Shown in pieces: positions 17,078-25,847 of a stretch of DNA of 64,000 nt. A program made the position numbers and the translations under genes. A model generated the notes under the pieces. The model had not been told where the DNA came from. It searched no databases and worked only from the letters and a program-made list of their open reading frames with translations. Within the stretch, counting starts at the first letter, position 1. The number at the start of each line of letters is the position of its first letter. The DNA lies in assembly GCA_964522015.1 (NCBI GenBank), contig CAZFST010000001.1, positions 124,001-188,000 on the forward strand. The letters run 5' to 3'. Origin of the DNA: QQWI01 sp964522015 (GTDB taxonomy: Bacteria > Bacillota > Clostridia > Peptostreptococcales > Acidaminobacteraceae).

Positions 17078-17134
17078 ATTATCATTTTCACGAAAATTCT
17101 TGTATTATCTCTTATTCTGTTTTAAAATGATAAT
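17078..17134. promoter_or_regulatory. AT-rich inverted repeat resembling Fur-type half sites
   Basis: ATTATCATTTT (17078-17088) and AAAATGATAAT (17124-17134) are perfect complements 35 bases apart. Each resembles part of the Fur box built from GATAAT units. It lies between the RND pump and the DUF1450 gene. It could be an iron-dependent operator for the latter or a weak terminator hairpin; the sequence alone does not decide. Confidence 0.35.
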
Positions 17135-17210
17135 AGTTAGCAATTGGTGCTAAACTGATTATGTTGAAATTGATGTACTACGATAAATCAATTATAAATA
17201 GGAGACCATT

Positions 17211-17414
17211 ATGATACGAGTTTGTTCAAATTGTTCAAATGTTGCTGTTGAATTACTAGAAGAAGTATTTGGTGAAGACCAAGTGGAGACAAATTGCCTC
17301 GGTGAATGCGGCATGAATCCAGATCAAAGTTTTGGTTATGTTGATGAACAATGGGTGAGTGAACCGACAGAAGAAGCTTTTGTTGAGGCTGCAAAAACCA
17401 TTCTAAATTCTTAA
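17211..17414 (+). CDS. DUF1450 family protein (YuzB-like)
   Basis: A 67-residue protein with the DUF1450 pattern: CSNCSN at the N-terminus and CLGECG in the middle, four Cys in a thioredoxin-like fold that could bind a metal or Fe-S cluster. The family is widespread in Firmicutes and has no established function. The start ATG follows AGGAGA. It is flanked by a Fur-like inverted repeat upstream and a strong terminator downstream, so it is probably a single-gene transcript. Confidence 0.85.
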   Translation: MIRVCSNCSNVAVELLEEVFGEDQVETNCLGECGMNPDQSFGYVDEQWVSEPTEEAFVEAAKTILNS

Positions 17415-17419
17415 AACAT

Positions 17420-17476
17420 AAAAACCACTTATTATATAAACGGAAAAATCTCCGTTTATATATAAGTGGTTTTTTT
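17420..17476. terminator. Strong bidirectional intrinsic terminator
   Basis: AAAAACCACTTAT...ACGGA pairs with TCCGT...ATAAGTGGTTTTT around a short loop, giving a stem of more than 20 bases with A- and T-runs on both sides. It separates the convergent DUF1450 gene and the gene at 17499-18128. Confidence 0.9.
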
Positions 17477-17498
17477 ATGTTCATTTAACGAATCTTTA

Positions 17499-18128
17499 TT
17501 ATTCTGTAGGGGCCTCAACTGTAGATTTACCAGCCCATTCATCTAGACCTTTCATGACGGCATCATATGTTTGTTGTGAAATCTCTGGCAATTCACCACC
17601 GAAAGCCTCTTTAGCGGCTTCAAATCCGGCCTTGATACTCTCTACTAGTTTGTCGTATTTACCTGGATCGCCACCTGAAATGGTTTTAGCAAACTCGATA
17701 ATACGTTCGCTTGTTTGCTTGACTCCCCAATGACCATCAGCAGAAATTGCGGCTTGTGCTGCCGCTCTTGTCTCACCATCAATAGGTATTTGGACTTCTT
17801 TTCCTTCATCTATGGCTTTGGCAACTTCTTTAAACTTAATGCCTTGTTTTTCTAGCATTGTTTTGACCATGTCTCTAAGGCCCTGATAAGCCCTTTCAGC
17901 ATCTGCTTTCAATTCTTCAATTTTGTTTTTATCCACCACATGTCCTGTTTTATCGTAGCTACCTGTTGGTTGAGCTGTTGATGGGGTGTAAACGATGGCA
18001 GGTTGGCCAGCTTCTTTAATGACTGTGGCGCCAGGGGATGCATTTGGATTCTTTTCTTTGATCGGTTTGGTTGTATTTGTGTGATCAGTCATCACTGGCG
18101 GGGTTGAAATCTTCATAATACTTGACAT
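17499..18128 (-). CDS. Conserved hypothetical protein, soluble, helical
   Basis: A 209-residue protein with no signal peptide or membrane segment. The first 75 residues are rich in Thr, Pro and Ser and probably disordered. Residues from about 80 are helical. The C-terminal half has a run I recognise from uncharacterised bacterial proteins: SADGHWGVKQTSERI, SGGDPGKYDKL, then GGELPEISQQTYDAVMKGLD. No function can be assigned. The start at 18128 is set by a strong AAAGGAGGT site 7 bases upstream; the open frame runs 50 codons further without support. It is a single gene, divergent from the polymerase-like gene. Confidence 0.75.
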   Translation of the reverse strand: MSSIMKISTPPVMTDHTNTTKPIKEKNPNASPGATVIKEAGQPAIVYTPSTAQPTGSYDKTGHVVDKNKIEELKADAERAYQGLRDMVKTMLEKQGIKFKEVAKAIDEGKEVQIPIDGETRAAAQAAISADGHWGVKQTSERIIEFAKTISGGDPGKYDKLVESIKAGFEAAKEAFGGELPEISQQTYDAVMKGLDEWAGKSTVEAPTE

Positions 18129-18297
18129 ATTATAACCTCCTTTTCCGACTCCTAGTCTTGCTTCTTCTATCGGCAGAAGTTTCAAAAACTTAAGTAGCTG
18201 AAAAATGTTAATTTTCAAATTGTGTCTAGATTGTTCATTGTGCAATTTCCAAATTGCTGATAAAATGATTGAGGTCAATAGACAAGGGGGAATCGTT

Positions 18298-19467
18298 GTG
18301 TTTAAAGATTTTTTTCTGGTTATGTTAGCGCCTTATAGTGCGCCTTTTGTAGGACTCATGCGCCTTAATCGCATATTGCCGTTCAAAAAATCAGACTTTT
18401 TAGGACGTTCTTTAATCATTCTATTTTTAATTGGAATTTTTTCGGGAATCGTTAATAATGATTGGCAGTCAACGTTAGCTAGTTTTTTATTGCTTCTATA
18501 TAAAAGTTTTTATGATGCGATGAATAATGCGTTCAAAGAAAATGGTTTTGCAATTGAAAAGGCATTTTTAGTGCTTTGGCGATTTAGTATTATTCCGGTT
18601 ATTTTCGGTGTTCTTGAGAAAATGGCCTCGTATTTTTACGAAATGTCAGTTTATCAGGTCTTGTTTTACAGTCATAGTTTTGTACAAGAGAATGGACTTT
18701 ATAGGATTTACTCTACTTTTGGTAATCCCAATATAGCAGGCACTTGGTTTGCCTGTCTTTTAGTGATCGGTATTGCCCTATACGTTAATAGGGTTGTGAA
18801 AGGTCCTGCAGCTATGTTTTTATTAGTTGCAAATTTACAATGCTTGATGTGGACTGGTTCAAAAGGGGCTGTTATTGCAATGTTAGGAACTTTGCTACTT
18901 AGCTTCTGGGCCTATAAAACTCCCCGTCGTCGTGTTTTTATTGCCATCGTACTGCTATGCATTTATTTCCTGTCCCAAGGGGACTCGTCCTCAGCAGTGG
19001 CTCATGTAGCTAATCCCCGTGACCATATTTGGGTGACCACTATGAAAATAGCAGTAGATCACTTACTTTTAGGGGTTGGTGTGATTGGTGGTATCGATTA
19101 TATCGGTGAAGTGCATGCTCATAACTTGTGGTTTAGTATGCTGTTATTTAACGGGATTCCTGGACTTTTAGTTGTAATTGGAATGCAACTTTTCATTGTA
19201 AAAGAATTATTTGTACTCTGGAAAAGGAAGCACCCATTCTTTCCGATGTTATTTGGTATTACCCTGGTACTTGGTATCCATAGTGCAGTTGACTTTACCA
19301 TCATGAGTCCCCAGGGGAGTTTGTTATTTATTTTGTTTGCAGCAGCCATTGCAAGTGCTAAACAGCTTGTCGAGCAACCGGATTGGTCCCCTGATAAATC
19401 CCCTTATGGAGATAAAAATTTAAGGATTAATTTTTTAGCTTCCCTTAAGGGCAAGTCTTCTTTATAG
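18298..19467 (+). CDS. O-antigen ligase/polymerase-like polytopic membrane protein
   Basis: About 389 residues with 9-11 predicted membrane helices. The Wzy/WaaL pattern is recognisable: YSTFGNPNIAGTWFA in one helix region, WTGSKGAVIAML, and a large loop NPRDHIWVTTMKIA followed by HAHNLWFSMLLFNGIPG. Such proteins join or polymerise lipid-linked glycans on the outer face of the membrane. The GTG at 18298 is chosen because GGGGGAA lies 6 bases upstream. Its 3' end overlaps the convergent S41 protease gene by 64 bases. No other glycan gene is adjacent. Confidence 0.78.
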   Translation: MFKDFFLVMLAPYSAPFVGLMRLNRILPFKKSDFLGRSLIILFLIGIFSGIVNNDWQSTLASFLLLLYKSFYDAMNNAFKENGFAIEKAFLVLWRFSIIPVIFGVLEKMASYFYEMSVYQVLFYSHSFVQENGLYRIYSTFGNPNIAGTWFACLLVIGIALYVNRVVKGPAAMFLLVANLQCLMWTGSKGAVIAMLGTLLLSFWAYKTPRRRVFIAIVLLCIYFLSQGDSSSAVAHVANPRDHIWVTTMKIAVDHLLLGVGVIGGIDYIGEVHAHNLWFSMLLFNGIPGLLVVIGMQLFIVKELFVLWKRKHPFFPMLFGITLVLGIHSAVDFTIMSPQGSLLFILFAAAIASAKQLVEQPDWSPDKSPYGDKNLRINFLASLKGKSSL

Positions 19468-20681
19468 TCAGTATAATTTTGAATAATAGGGTTGGTTGGC
19501 GAAATGCCGATACCACTAAAACGGGCACCTTGCTGGGCGCTAAAATAGGCAGTGGATAACTTTAATGTCCCATCATCGCCTGTGAAAAGACCCTGCATGG
19601 TGCCTTTACCATATGTTTTTTCCCCAATTAACAAAGCGCCATCATGTGTTTTTAAGGCATCTGCGAACAATTCTGCAGCACTATAGGTGTTTTGATTGAT
19701 AAGAACGGCATAAGGTAAGTCTAGAATTTGTTCCCGTGTTCGCAAGATAGGGGTTGTCAATTGGGCATGTTCTTCATATGCAATGGTTTCTTGTTTAACC
19801 AGGGATGAAATCATGTCATAGCAAATAGGCATGTAGCCTCCGAAGTTAAATCGGACGTCAAATATGACCCCCTTGTAACCACCAGATTTAATTGCCACCA
19901 GTGCTTGGTCAAAAATTACCTTTGTTTCTTCTGAAAAAGTATTAATTTCCACTAGGTATAAGTCACTAGATAAGGGCCGATGGGTTACTGCCGGTTCCTG
20001 ATAGGGGATGGGTCTAAGGTCTATTTTATAAGTTTTAGTCCCACGAGCGATTACAAGTTCAGAGGTTTCTTTTGTAAGGGACTTAGCCGTCTGGTAAAGC
20101 TCAGTATTGCCCAATATTGCCACACCATTCAGCGAGAGAATCTTATCGCCGATTTTAAGATCTGCTTTAGAAGCGGCACTGCCCTCAAGAATATTTGCGA
20201 TATAAAAAGCACCATCTTCTACCACTGTATCAAATCCCATCCCTGCATACTCTCCGTCCAAGCGACTTTCAAGTTGGGAATCTTCTTCTTTTGTGAGCCA
20301 GACACTGTATGGATCTCCTATGCTTGCAACTAAAGCCTTAAGAAGTTCCCTTTTGGCTGCTTTCATAGCAGGCATCTGTAAGCCCTGATCAGCCATGGTG
20401 TACCAAAGGTCATCAAGGGCTGTTGCGAGCTCTTGAGGTAAATGGCGGGTATTAGGAGCCGTGTCTTGAGTGGCTAAAGCAGTGTTGTTATCCGATCCTG
20501 CGGCATCCGCTGTAGTTTCTGTCACTGGGATACTAATAAGGGTGCTTTGATTTCCCACCGTGTCAGGCGCTAAGAGTGTGTGAAGATAAGGCAGAGCAAT
20601 GCCAATACCGATACCTAAACACAACATGAGCAAAGGTGAGATGATTTTAGGTGAAACCAATTTATTTATTTTTTTAAACAT
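19404..20681 (-). CDS. S41 family C-terminal processing protease with PDZ domain
   Basis: A 425-residue membrane-anchored serine protease. An N-terminal signal anchor (about 13-35) and a linker are followed by a PDZ domain (about 145-230: GMGFDTVVEDG to GDKILSLNGVAI) and the S41 domain. The catalytic Ser lies in TYSAAELFADAL and the Lys in TYGKGTMQG. The family trims C-termini of secreted proteins; in Firmicutes it often works on wall or spore proteins. The start has AAGGAAG about 6 bases upstream. The gene converges on the polymerase-like gene with a 64-base overlap. Confidence 0.92.
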   Translation of the reverse strand: MFKKINKLVSPKIISPLLMLCLGIGIGIALPYLHTLLAPDTVGNQSTLISIPVTETTADAAGSDNNTALATQDTAPNTRHLPQELATALDDLWYTMADQGLQMPAMKAAKRELLKALVASIGDPYSVWLTKEEDSQLESRLDGEYAGMGFDTVVEDGAFYIANILEGSAASKADLKIGDKILSLNGVAILGNTELYQTAKSLTKETSELVIARGTKTYKIDLRPIPYQEPAVTHRPLSSDLYLVEINTFSEETKVIFDQALVAIKSGGYKGVIFDVRFNFGGYMPICYDMISSLVKQETIAYEEHAQLTTPILRTREQILDLPYAVLINQNTYSAAELFADALKTHDGALLIGEKTYGKGTMQGLFTGDDGTLKLSTAYFSAQQGARFSGIGISPTNPIIQNYTDYKEDLPLREAKKLILKFLSP

Positions 20682-20772
20682 AGGAGCTTCCTTATCAAAT
20701 TAGGGGGAGGAGATTTCTAAAATTAGGTAAAAAAGAAAAGTGGTTTTGAGGTTGCCAAGCTTACATACAGCC

Positions 20773-20828
20773 ATTATATCATAAATACAATTCTATCAAT
20801 TAGAAAAAGCCTTGATTTTTTCTATAAT
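20773..20828. promoter_or_regulatory. Divergent promoter region for S41 protease and CvfB-like genes
   Basis: On the plus strand TTAGAA (20800-20805), 17 bases, TATAAT (20823-20828) precedes the CvfB-like gene. On the minus strand TTGATA (20794-20799) and TATAAT (20773-20778) with a 15-base spacer precede the protease gene. Both minus-ten boxes are perfect; the minus-35 fit or spacing is imperfect. Confidence 0.45.
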
Positions 20829-20927
20829 AGAGGATATAGTGGTCGATGAGCGTCAATTTGTTGACGTATAGAAAGACTGCATACCTATATAAGCCATCGG
20901 TGATGACGCCGATAGAAAGGATTTACC

Positions 20928-21776
20928 ATGAAAAAAATTGGAGTTATGAATTCCCTAGAGGTACTACGTTTTACAAGCGTTGGAGCATACCTGAACGACA
21001 TTGATGAGACAAGTGAAACAGATGTATTATTACCAACAAAATATGTCCCAGATCAAGTCGAAGTCGGTGACATGATCGAGGTTTTTCTTTATAGAGACTC
21101 AGAGGATAGACTGATTGCTACAACTCTAAAACCTGCGATTTTACTTGGTGAAATTGGTCGTTTAAGGGTTGCTGATACCAACCAATTTGGTGCTTTTTTA
21201 AGTTGGGGTTTGGAGAAGGATTTATTTTTACCTTTTAAAGAACAAATTCGAGAACTGAAAAAAGGTGACTGGGTAGTCGCAATGCTTTATGAAGATTCAT
21301 CAGAGCGACTGAGTGCAACAACTAAGATCAGCGGTAAATTAAAAGAAGGTGCCCCTTACGCAGTTGACTCATGGGTTAAAGGCATCATTTATCAAATTCA
21401 CCCTACCATCGGCGCTTTTGTGGCAGTAGAAAATCAATACCATGGTTTGATACCTAAAAAAGAGTGTTATGGTGACTTAAAAGAAGGCGATAAAGTAGAT
21501 GTCCGTATTCAACTTAAAAAACTAGATGGTAAATTAGATCTAGCCCTTAGAGAACGTGTTTCAAAGCAGATTTTTAGCGATGTCGACGTCCTCAAAGCTG
21601 CACTTGAAAAAGCACCTGGTAAAGCTCTACCTTATTGTGATACAACAGACCCAACCATTATCAGTAGAGAACTACAAATGAGTAAGCGTGCCTTTAAACG
21701 TGCAGCTGGGATGCTTCTTAAACAAGGAGTCATTGCAATGGATGAAAAAGGGATGCATATCGTCACGACTATTTGA
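20928..21776 (+). CDS. S1 RNA-binding domain protein, CvfB/YitL-like
   Basis: A 282-residue cytoplasmic protein with the CvfB plan: a first S1-like domain (about 8-65), two more (about 70-130 and 145-210, GAFVAVENQYHGLIPKKE being typical of S1) and a C-terminal winged helix (about 222-280, with SKRAFKRAAGMLLKQG). The family binds RNA and modulates virulence gene expression in staphylococci; elsewhere the role is open. The start follows AAAGGA. An AT-rich promoter lies 100 bases upstream. It is a single gene, followed by tRNA-Ala. Confidence 0.88.
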   Translation: MKKIGVMNSLEVLRFTSVGAYLNDIDETSETDVLLPTKYVPDQVEVGDMIEVFLYRDSEDRLIATTLKPAILLGEIGRLRVADTNQFGAFLSWGLEKDLFLPFKEQIRELKKGDWVVAMLYEDSSERLSATTKISGKLKEGAPYAVDSWVKGIIYQIHPTIGAFVAVENQYHGLIPKKECYGDLKEGDKVDVRIQLKKLDGKLDLALRERVSKQIFSDVDVLKAALEKAPGKALPYCDTTDPTIISRELQMSKRAFKRAAGMLLKQGVIAMDEKGMHIVTTI

Positions 21777-21784
21777 TAACTAGC

Positions 21785-21806
21785 TTGTTATCGTTTGATA
21801 TAACAA
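21785..21806 (+). terminator. Weak hairpin after CvfB-like gene
   Basis: TTGTTAT and ATAACAA form a 7-base stem with an 8-base loop, followed by AAAATTATT. It is the only terminator candidate between the CvfB-like gene and the tRNA. Confidence 0.3.
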
Positions 21807-21834
21807 AATTATTGCAGATATATGATTAAAACTG

Positions 21835-21863
21835 TTGCAACGTCCCCGAAAATCTGTTAGTAT
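21835..21863 (+). promoter_or_regulatory. Promoter of tRNA-Ala
   Basis: TTGCAA (21835-21840), a 17-base spacer and TAGTAT (21858-21863) fit a housekeeping promoter. The predicted start is about 12 bases before the mature tRNA. Confidence 0.6.
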
Positions 21864-21881
21864 TTGAGAGTAGTCTTTTTC

Positions 21882-21957
21882 GGGGGTATAGCGCAGCTGG
21901 GAGCGCGCTTGGCTGGCAGCCAAGAGGTCAGGAGTTCGATCCTCCTTATCTCCACCA
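21882..21957 (+). tRNA. tRNA-Ala (anticodon GGC)
   Basis: A 76-base cloverleaf with encoded CCA. The acceptor stem GGGGGTA/TATCTCC includes the G3-U70 pair that identifies alanine tRNAs. The anticodon arm is CTTGG-CTGGCAG-CCAAG, giving anticodon GGC. The T arm has GTTCGAT. A single tRNA gene with its own promoter and terminator. Confidence 0.97.
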
Positions 21958-21964
21958 ATTGAGC

Positions 21965-22014
21965 AAAAGGAGCTGTTGCAAATCTAAATTTCTAGATTTG
22001 CAACAGCTCCTTTT
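21965..22014. terminator. Strong bidirectional terminator after tRNA-Ala
   Basis: A perfect 22-base stem (21965-21986 with 21993-22014), 6-base loop, flanked by A-run and T-run. It serves the tRNA on the plus strand and the methyltransferase operon on the minus strand. Confidence 0.93.
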
Positions 22015-22050
22015 TATTTGCGCCTAACAAGAAGAAAGGGTATCAATCTT

Positions 22051-22755
22051 CTATTTAGTACATTTAACATAAAACTGCCCCCCAAGTATGCACCATCGCA
22101 GATATTTTTCAAATGGGACTAGATGCTTAAAAATAAACTTTCTTGGAAAAAATATGGTATAGCGTATTTTAAAACTTAAAAAGCCAACTGCTTTAGTTGT
22201 TCTTTTTATGCTATTTGCAGGAACCAACACTGCATCAACATCAAATTCGCAGTCGTTTACAATCTTTCGTGTTATAGGATTGAGGTGATTGTGTTCAAAA
22301 ATATACAATCTACCGCCTTTTTTCAAAACACGATAACATTCTCTTATAATCTGAATATGATATTCACTTTCAACATGGTGCAAGACATTGGCCATAAAAA
22401 CAATATCGAAAGTGTCGTCATCAAAAGGGATTCTTTCGCCGTCAAAGTGTTGAAAGTGACAATGCTCCAAATTAAGTTTTTGGGCCACTTTAATACTTTC
22501 AAAAGAAATGTCAATTCCATAATAAGAATCAGGCACTAAGTATTTTAATAAATATTGGGAACTATTGCCGTCTCCACAACCAAAATCAAGTAGCACAGTA
22601 TTTTGACTTTTATTCTCGCTGAGCATAACTTCCTTTGCTTTATACTCACTAAAATAATCGCTATCAACACCGCTGACTTGTTTAACATTATCAGTATGGT
22701 TAGCTCTGTATTTGCTAACGAAACCATCAAAATTATCGAACTTGCGATTACTCAT
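22051..22755 (-). CDS. Class I SAM-dependent methyltransferase
   Basis: A 234-residue methyltransferase. Motif I is VLLDFGCGDGNSSQ, the acidic residue after strand 2 is in YYGIDISFE, and VFMANVLHHVE matches the family post-motif strand. The rest is typical of methyltransferase type 11 enzymes; the substrate is unknown. The ATG at 22755 is chosen because GGAGG lies 8 bases upstream, and it overlaps the stop of the YfhO-like gene by 4 bases. A TTG 5 codons earlier is less likely. As the last gene of a glycan operon it may methylate a sugar or lipid carrier. Confidence 0.85.
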   Translation of the reverse strand: MSNRKFDNFDGFVSKYRANHTDNVKQVSGVDSDYFSEYKAKEVMLSENKSQNTVLLDFGCGDGNSSQYLLKYLVPDSYYGIDISFESIKVAQKLNLEHCHFQHFDGERIPFDDDTFDIVFMANVLHHVESEYHIQIIRECYRVLKKGGRLYIFEHNHLNPITRKIVNDCEFDVDAVLVPANSIKRTTKAVGFLSFKIRYTIFFPRKFIFKHLVPFEKYLRWCILGGQFYVKCTK

Positions 22756-24863
22756 GTTTTCATCCTCCAAAATGCTGCAAGAGTCAAAAATGCCATAGCA
22801 ATAGAGGCGCCAATGATTAGATACGGATCTTTGTATCTGATGATGATGTCATGCTTTCCTTCCGGTATTAGAATACTGAAATGAATTTTGTCATGTTCTT
22901 TCATATTTGCCTTATCACCATCAATAAAGGCTTCAAAGAAAGGATTATATAGAAAGTTAAAAATAATTTCTTGGGACTGTTTCAGATCAATACTCAATGC
23001 AATCGAATTAGTTGTAACACTGTAAGAATCACTTTTTATTGCTTTACCATTTGAGTAAAAAACCATGGCACTAGATTTTGTATCATGAAAGACAACTCTA
23101 TTATCATCTGTATATTTCTGGATGATTCCGTCCTTCAACAGTAGCTTGGAATAGAGGTCAACTTTGTCCCTAGGAACTATGTACCACTTAACACCTGCTT
23201 TTCTCAAATAGGCTACAGGAATTAAATCGCCGGATTTTATGATAGCCGTAAAATTTAATCCCAGACATGCCTCGTTGTTTGCTGCAGGAATCAACGGTTC
23301 ATAGCCAGCAAAATAATCCAAACCCCAGAGAGTTGCATAATTAAAACCTAGTGTTGGTGCTGTGAAATATGGTGTATTGTTTTTTTGAGTAGGTGTCCAA
23401 GTGTCAAAACCCACAGAAATAATTCTGCCATCTATCAATTTATCCTTGAGTTTTTCTTCTAATGGAAGTATATCGCCATGATGTTCGCCAAAATCCTTAT
23501 ATGGTGTTTCGGTATAAAGGAATACAAAGTTTGAAACTTGTATGGTTATTAAAACAATAAGTAGCGTATTTTTAGTGATTGCCTTCCAAGGACGTTGTCC
23601 AATAATGAAGGCTAATATTAATGCGGCTATGACAATAAGGTAAAAATCGAAATAGACAATTAGTTTAAATGGCCACCTGAAACGATTTAATATTGGAATT
23701 TGATATATTAGGTAGTTGAACAGCCAGTTAGTTGCCCAAAGAAATGCGAATAAAGCTGGCAGTGTAAAGACCGAAAGTTTAACCGATTCTAGCTTGATGG
23801 TATTTTTTCTTGTTATATACCTATCAACGATACCGATGATCACTAAAAAAAATGTGATGTACCCAATATGCGAGAGGTTCACCATGTTTCGGAACGATGC
23901 ATACACACCCTCATTGACTTGCAGAAAAGGGTATAATAGGCCCTTGAGCAACTGATCTGCTGGAAAAAACTGATTAACAAATATGAGGAATTGTAATGGT
24001 TCGCTCCTTCCAGCAGAAATATTTGTCAGATGCCACATAGGGAGTAGTAAAGGTAACGACAAAATAAAAACATAAATATAACTTTCAATATATTTTTTTA
24101 GGCATAAAATGGTGCTACTTTTTTTATTATCTCCTTTTGAAACAAAAATAGAATAGAGCATCAAGGTTATAAATTCAAAAATCACCGAATAAATAAAAAA
24201 TTGAATATGGCCAGCATAAAAGAGTAATAACCGGACAGTTACTGCATAGACAATCACATTCAATTGAGGTTTCTTATGAAGGTAAAAGCTGTAAAGGAGC
24301 ATCCATGGGAAATATGCAGCGACTGCGGATACAACCACCCATGAGTTTGAGGCATAAACAATAAAGCTGCTTAGTGGCCATGTAATACCAGCAAAAAAAG
24401 CAGATCCTCTGTCGACTTCTAAAAAGATCATTAACGTATAAATACCGACTGCGCCAATTATAAGGTGAATAATTACTTGAATATCAACCGCAGCAAAATA
24501 ATGTCCAAAAACTAGATTGCTGATAAAAACAGATAAATATGATATTGGATAGAGGGCTCCGGTTTGACCTGCTGATAGCGACGGTATGCCTAAAAATTGA
24601 TGGAAGTTGTATAGTGCCAGTTCTCCGTTTAAAAGACTCTCAAAATTATGCACGAAGTAAGGAAGATAATAATCTCTGTTATCATCTTGCAGGAAAAAGT
24701 AGGGATGCATGCATTCAATATAGACTAGTACTATCAGTGTCGTTAACATCAGTGCAAATGGAAATGCCCACTTATATAGCCCCCTGTTAAGTGAATTCAC
24801 TGAAGTCGTAACTGTACTTTTAACATAAGAAGAAGTATAATGGATGACTTTCGAGAGTATCAT
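22752..24863 (-). CDS. YfhO-like polytopic membrane protein (GT-C glycosyltransferase-like)
   Basis: A 703-residue protein with about 12-13 membrane helices and a C-terminal external domain ending in one more helix. The first external loop has DDNRDYYLPYF, the acidic pattern found at the active site of GT-C enzymes, followed by FLGIPSLSAGQTGALYPISY as in YfhO proteins. YfhO is needed for glycosylation of lipoteichoic acid in Bacillus and Listeria, using a lipid-linked sugar. Here the adjoining GT2 enzyme probably makes that lipid-linked sugar. It overlaps both neighbours by 4 bases. Confidence 0.82.
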   Translation of the reverse strand: MILSKVIHYTSSYVKSTVTTSVNSLNRGLYKWAFPFALMLTTLIVLVYIECMHPYFFLQDDNRDYYLPYFVHNFESLLNGELALYNFHQFLGIPSLSAGQTGALYPISYLSVFISNLVFGHYFAAVDIQVIIHLIIGAVGIYTLMIFLEVDRGSAFFAGITWPLSSFIVYASNSWVVVSAVAAYFPWMLLYSFYLHKKPQLNVIVYAVTVRLLLFYAGHIQFFIYSVIFEFITLMLYSIFVSKGDNKKSSTILCLKKYIESYIYVFILSLPLLLPMWHLTNISAGRSEPLQFLIFVNQFFPADQLLKGLLYPFLQVNEGVYASFRNMVNLSHIGYITFFLVIIGIVDRYITRKNTIKLESVKLSVFTLPALFAFLWATNWLFNYLIYQIPILNRFRWPFKLIVYFDFYLIVIAALILAFIIGQRPWKAITKNTLLIVLITIQVSNFVFLYTETPYKDFGEHHGDILPLEEKLKDKLIDGRIISVGFDTWTPTQKNNTPYFTAPTLGFNYATLWGLDYFAGYEPLIPAANNEACLGLNFTAIIKSGDLIPVAYLRKAGVKWYIVPRDKVDLYSKLLLKDGIIQKYTDDNRVVFHDTKSSAMVFYSNGKAIKSDSYSVTTNSIALSIDLKQSQEIIFNFLYNPFFEAFIDGDKANMKEHDKIHFSILIPEGKHDIIIRYKDPYLIIGASIAMAFLTLAAFWRMKT

Positions 24864-25810
24864 TTATTGATTTTCTCCTCAGCTTCAAAGCCTATAATTT
24901 TGTCAATGACATAAATTGGGCGAGCTTTGACTTCTTCATAAATTCTAGCGAGGTATTCCCCGATTATACCCAAAACAGTTAGTATGATTCCACTTAAGAA
25001 AAGGAGCGCAACCATGGTTGACGCCCATCCTGAAACGGTGTTATTTGTAAACATCCCTTGATAAAGTACATATGCCAAATAAAAAAAACTGATTATAGAA
25101 ACCAAGACACCTGATATAGAGGCAATCCTCAATGGTTTATACGAAAATGAAACAATTCCATCTAGCGCTAATTTAAACATTTTTGCAAATGAATACTTGG
25201 TTTCTCCAGCAAAACGTGGTTCTCTGATATACTCAACATAAGTAGTTTTGAAGCCGAGCCAAGCCACTAGCCCTCGAACGTATCTGGACCGTTCAGGCAT
25301 TTGTTTTAAAGCATTGCAGACCTTTCGGTCAATAAGTCTAAAATCACCGACATCAGTGGGGATATCTTCATCTGCCAATTTGTGCAGTAATGAATAGAAT
25401 GCTTTAGCCGAGACCTTTTTGAATAATGTTTCTCTTTGTCGTTCTATCCGTTTACCATAAACAACATTGAAACCCTGGCGCCACTGAGTTACCATTTCAA
25501 TAATAACTTCAACTGGATCCTGCAAATCTGCATCAATGATAACAATTGCATCTCCTTTTGCATAATCCATACCAGCAGTAATAGCTAGCTGATGGCCAAA
25601 GTTCCTTGAAAAGCTTAATATTTTAACGTTTTCACATTGACTTGCTATACAGCTAAGCATATTTAATGTTTCATCTTGACTGCCATCATCTATAAAGATG
25701 AACTCAGTATTCAAACCTAATTTTGGGGTGATTGAACATAGTCTTTGATATGTCTCTTCAATGACTTCTTCTTCGTTGTAGCAAGGTATTAGAATTGATA
25801 GCAATTCCAT
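24860..25810 (-). CDS. GT2 glycosyltransferase, polyprenyl-phosphate sugar synthase type
   Basis: A 316-residue membrane enzyme of the DPM1/GtrB/YkcC type. The GT2 motifs are IPCYNEEEVIEET, FIDDGSQDE and IIDADLQDP (DxD-like). Two C-terminal membrane helices (about 232-255 and 266-290) are followed by the conserved IGEYLARIYEEVKARP. The family transfers a hexose from a nucleotide sugar to undecaprenyl phosphate on the inner face of the membrane. It overlaps the YfhO-like gene by 4 bases, and the two form a flip-and-transfer glycosylation pair. A GtrA-type flippase partner is not adjacent; one lies at 46031. Confidence 0.92.
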   Translation of the reverse strand: MELLSILIPCYNEEEVIEETYQRLCSITPKLGLNTEFIFIDDGSQDETLNMLSCIASQCENVKILSFSRNFGHQLAITAGMDYAKGDAIVIIDADLQDPVEVIIEMVTQWRQGFNVVYGKRIERQRETLFKKVSAKAFYSLLHKLADEDIPTDVGDFRLIDRKVCNALKQMPERSRYVRGLVAWLGFKTTYVEYIREPRFAGETKYSFAKMFKLALDGIVSFSYKPLRIASISGVLVSIISFFYLAYVLYQGMFTNNTVSGWASTMVALLFLSGIILTVLGIIGEYLARIYEEVKARPIYVIDKIIGFEAEEKINK

Positions 25811-25847
25811 TCAGGCACCTTCCTTATCGATCATGCAGGTAACTGCA

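Noticed and set aside
18129..18278. Upstream extension of the protein encoded at 17499-18128
   Set aside because: The frame is open but the strong AAAGGAGGT site lies at the inner ATG, and the extension overlaps the leader of the divergent gene.
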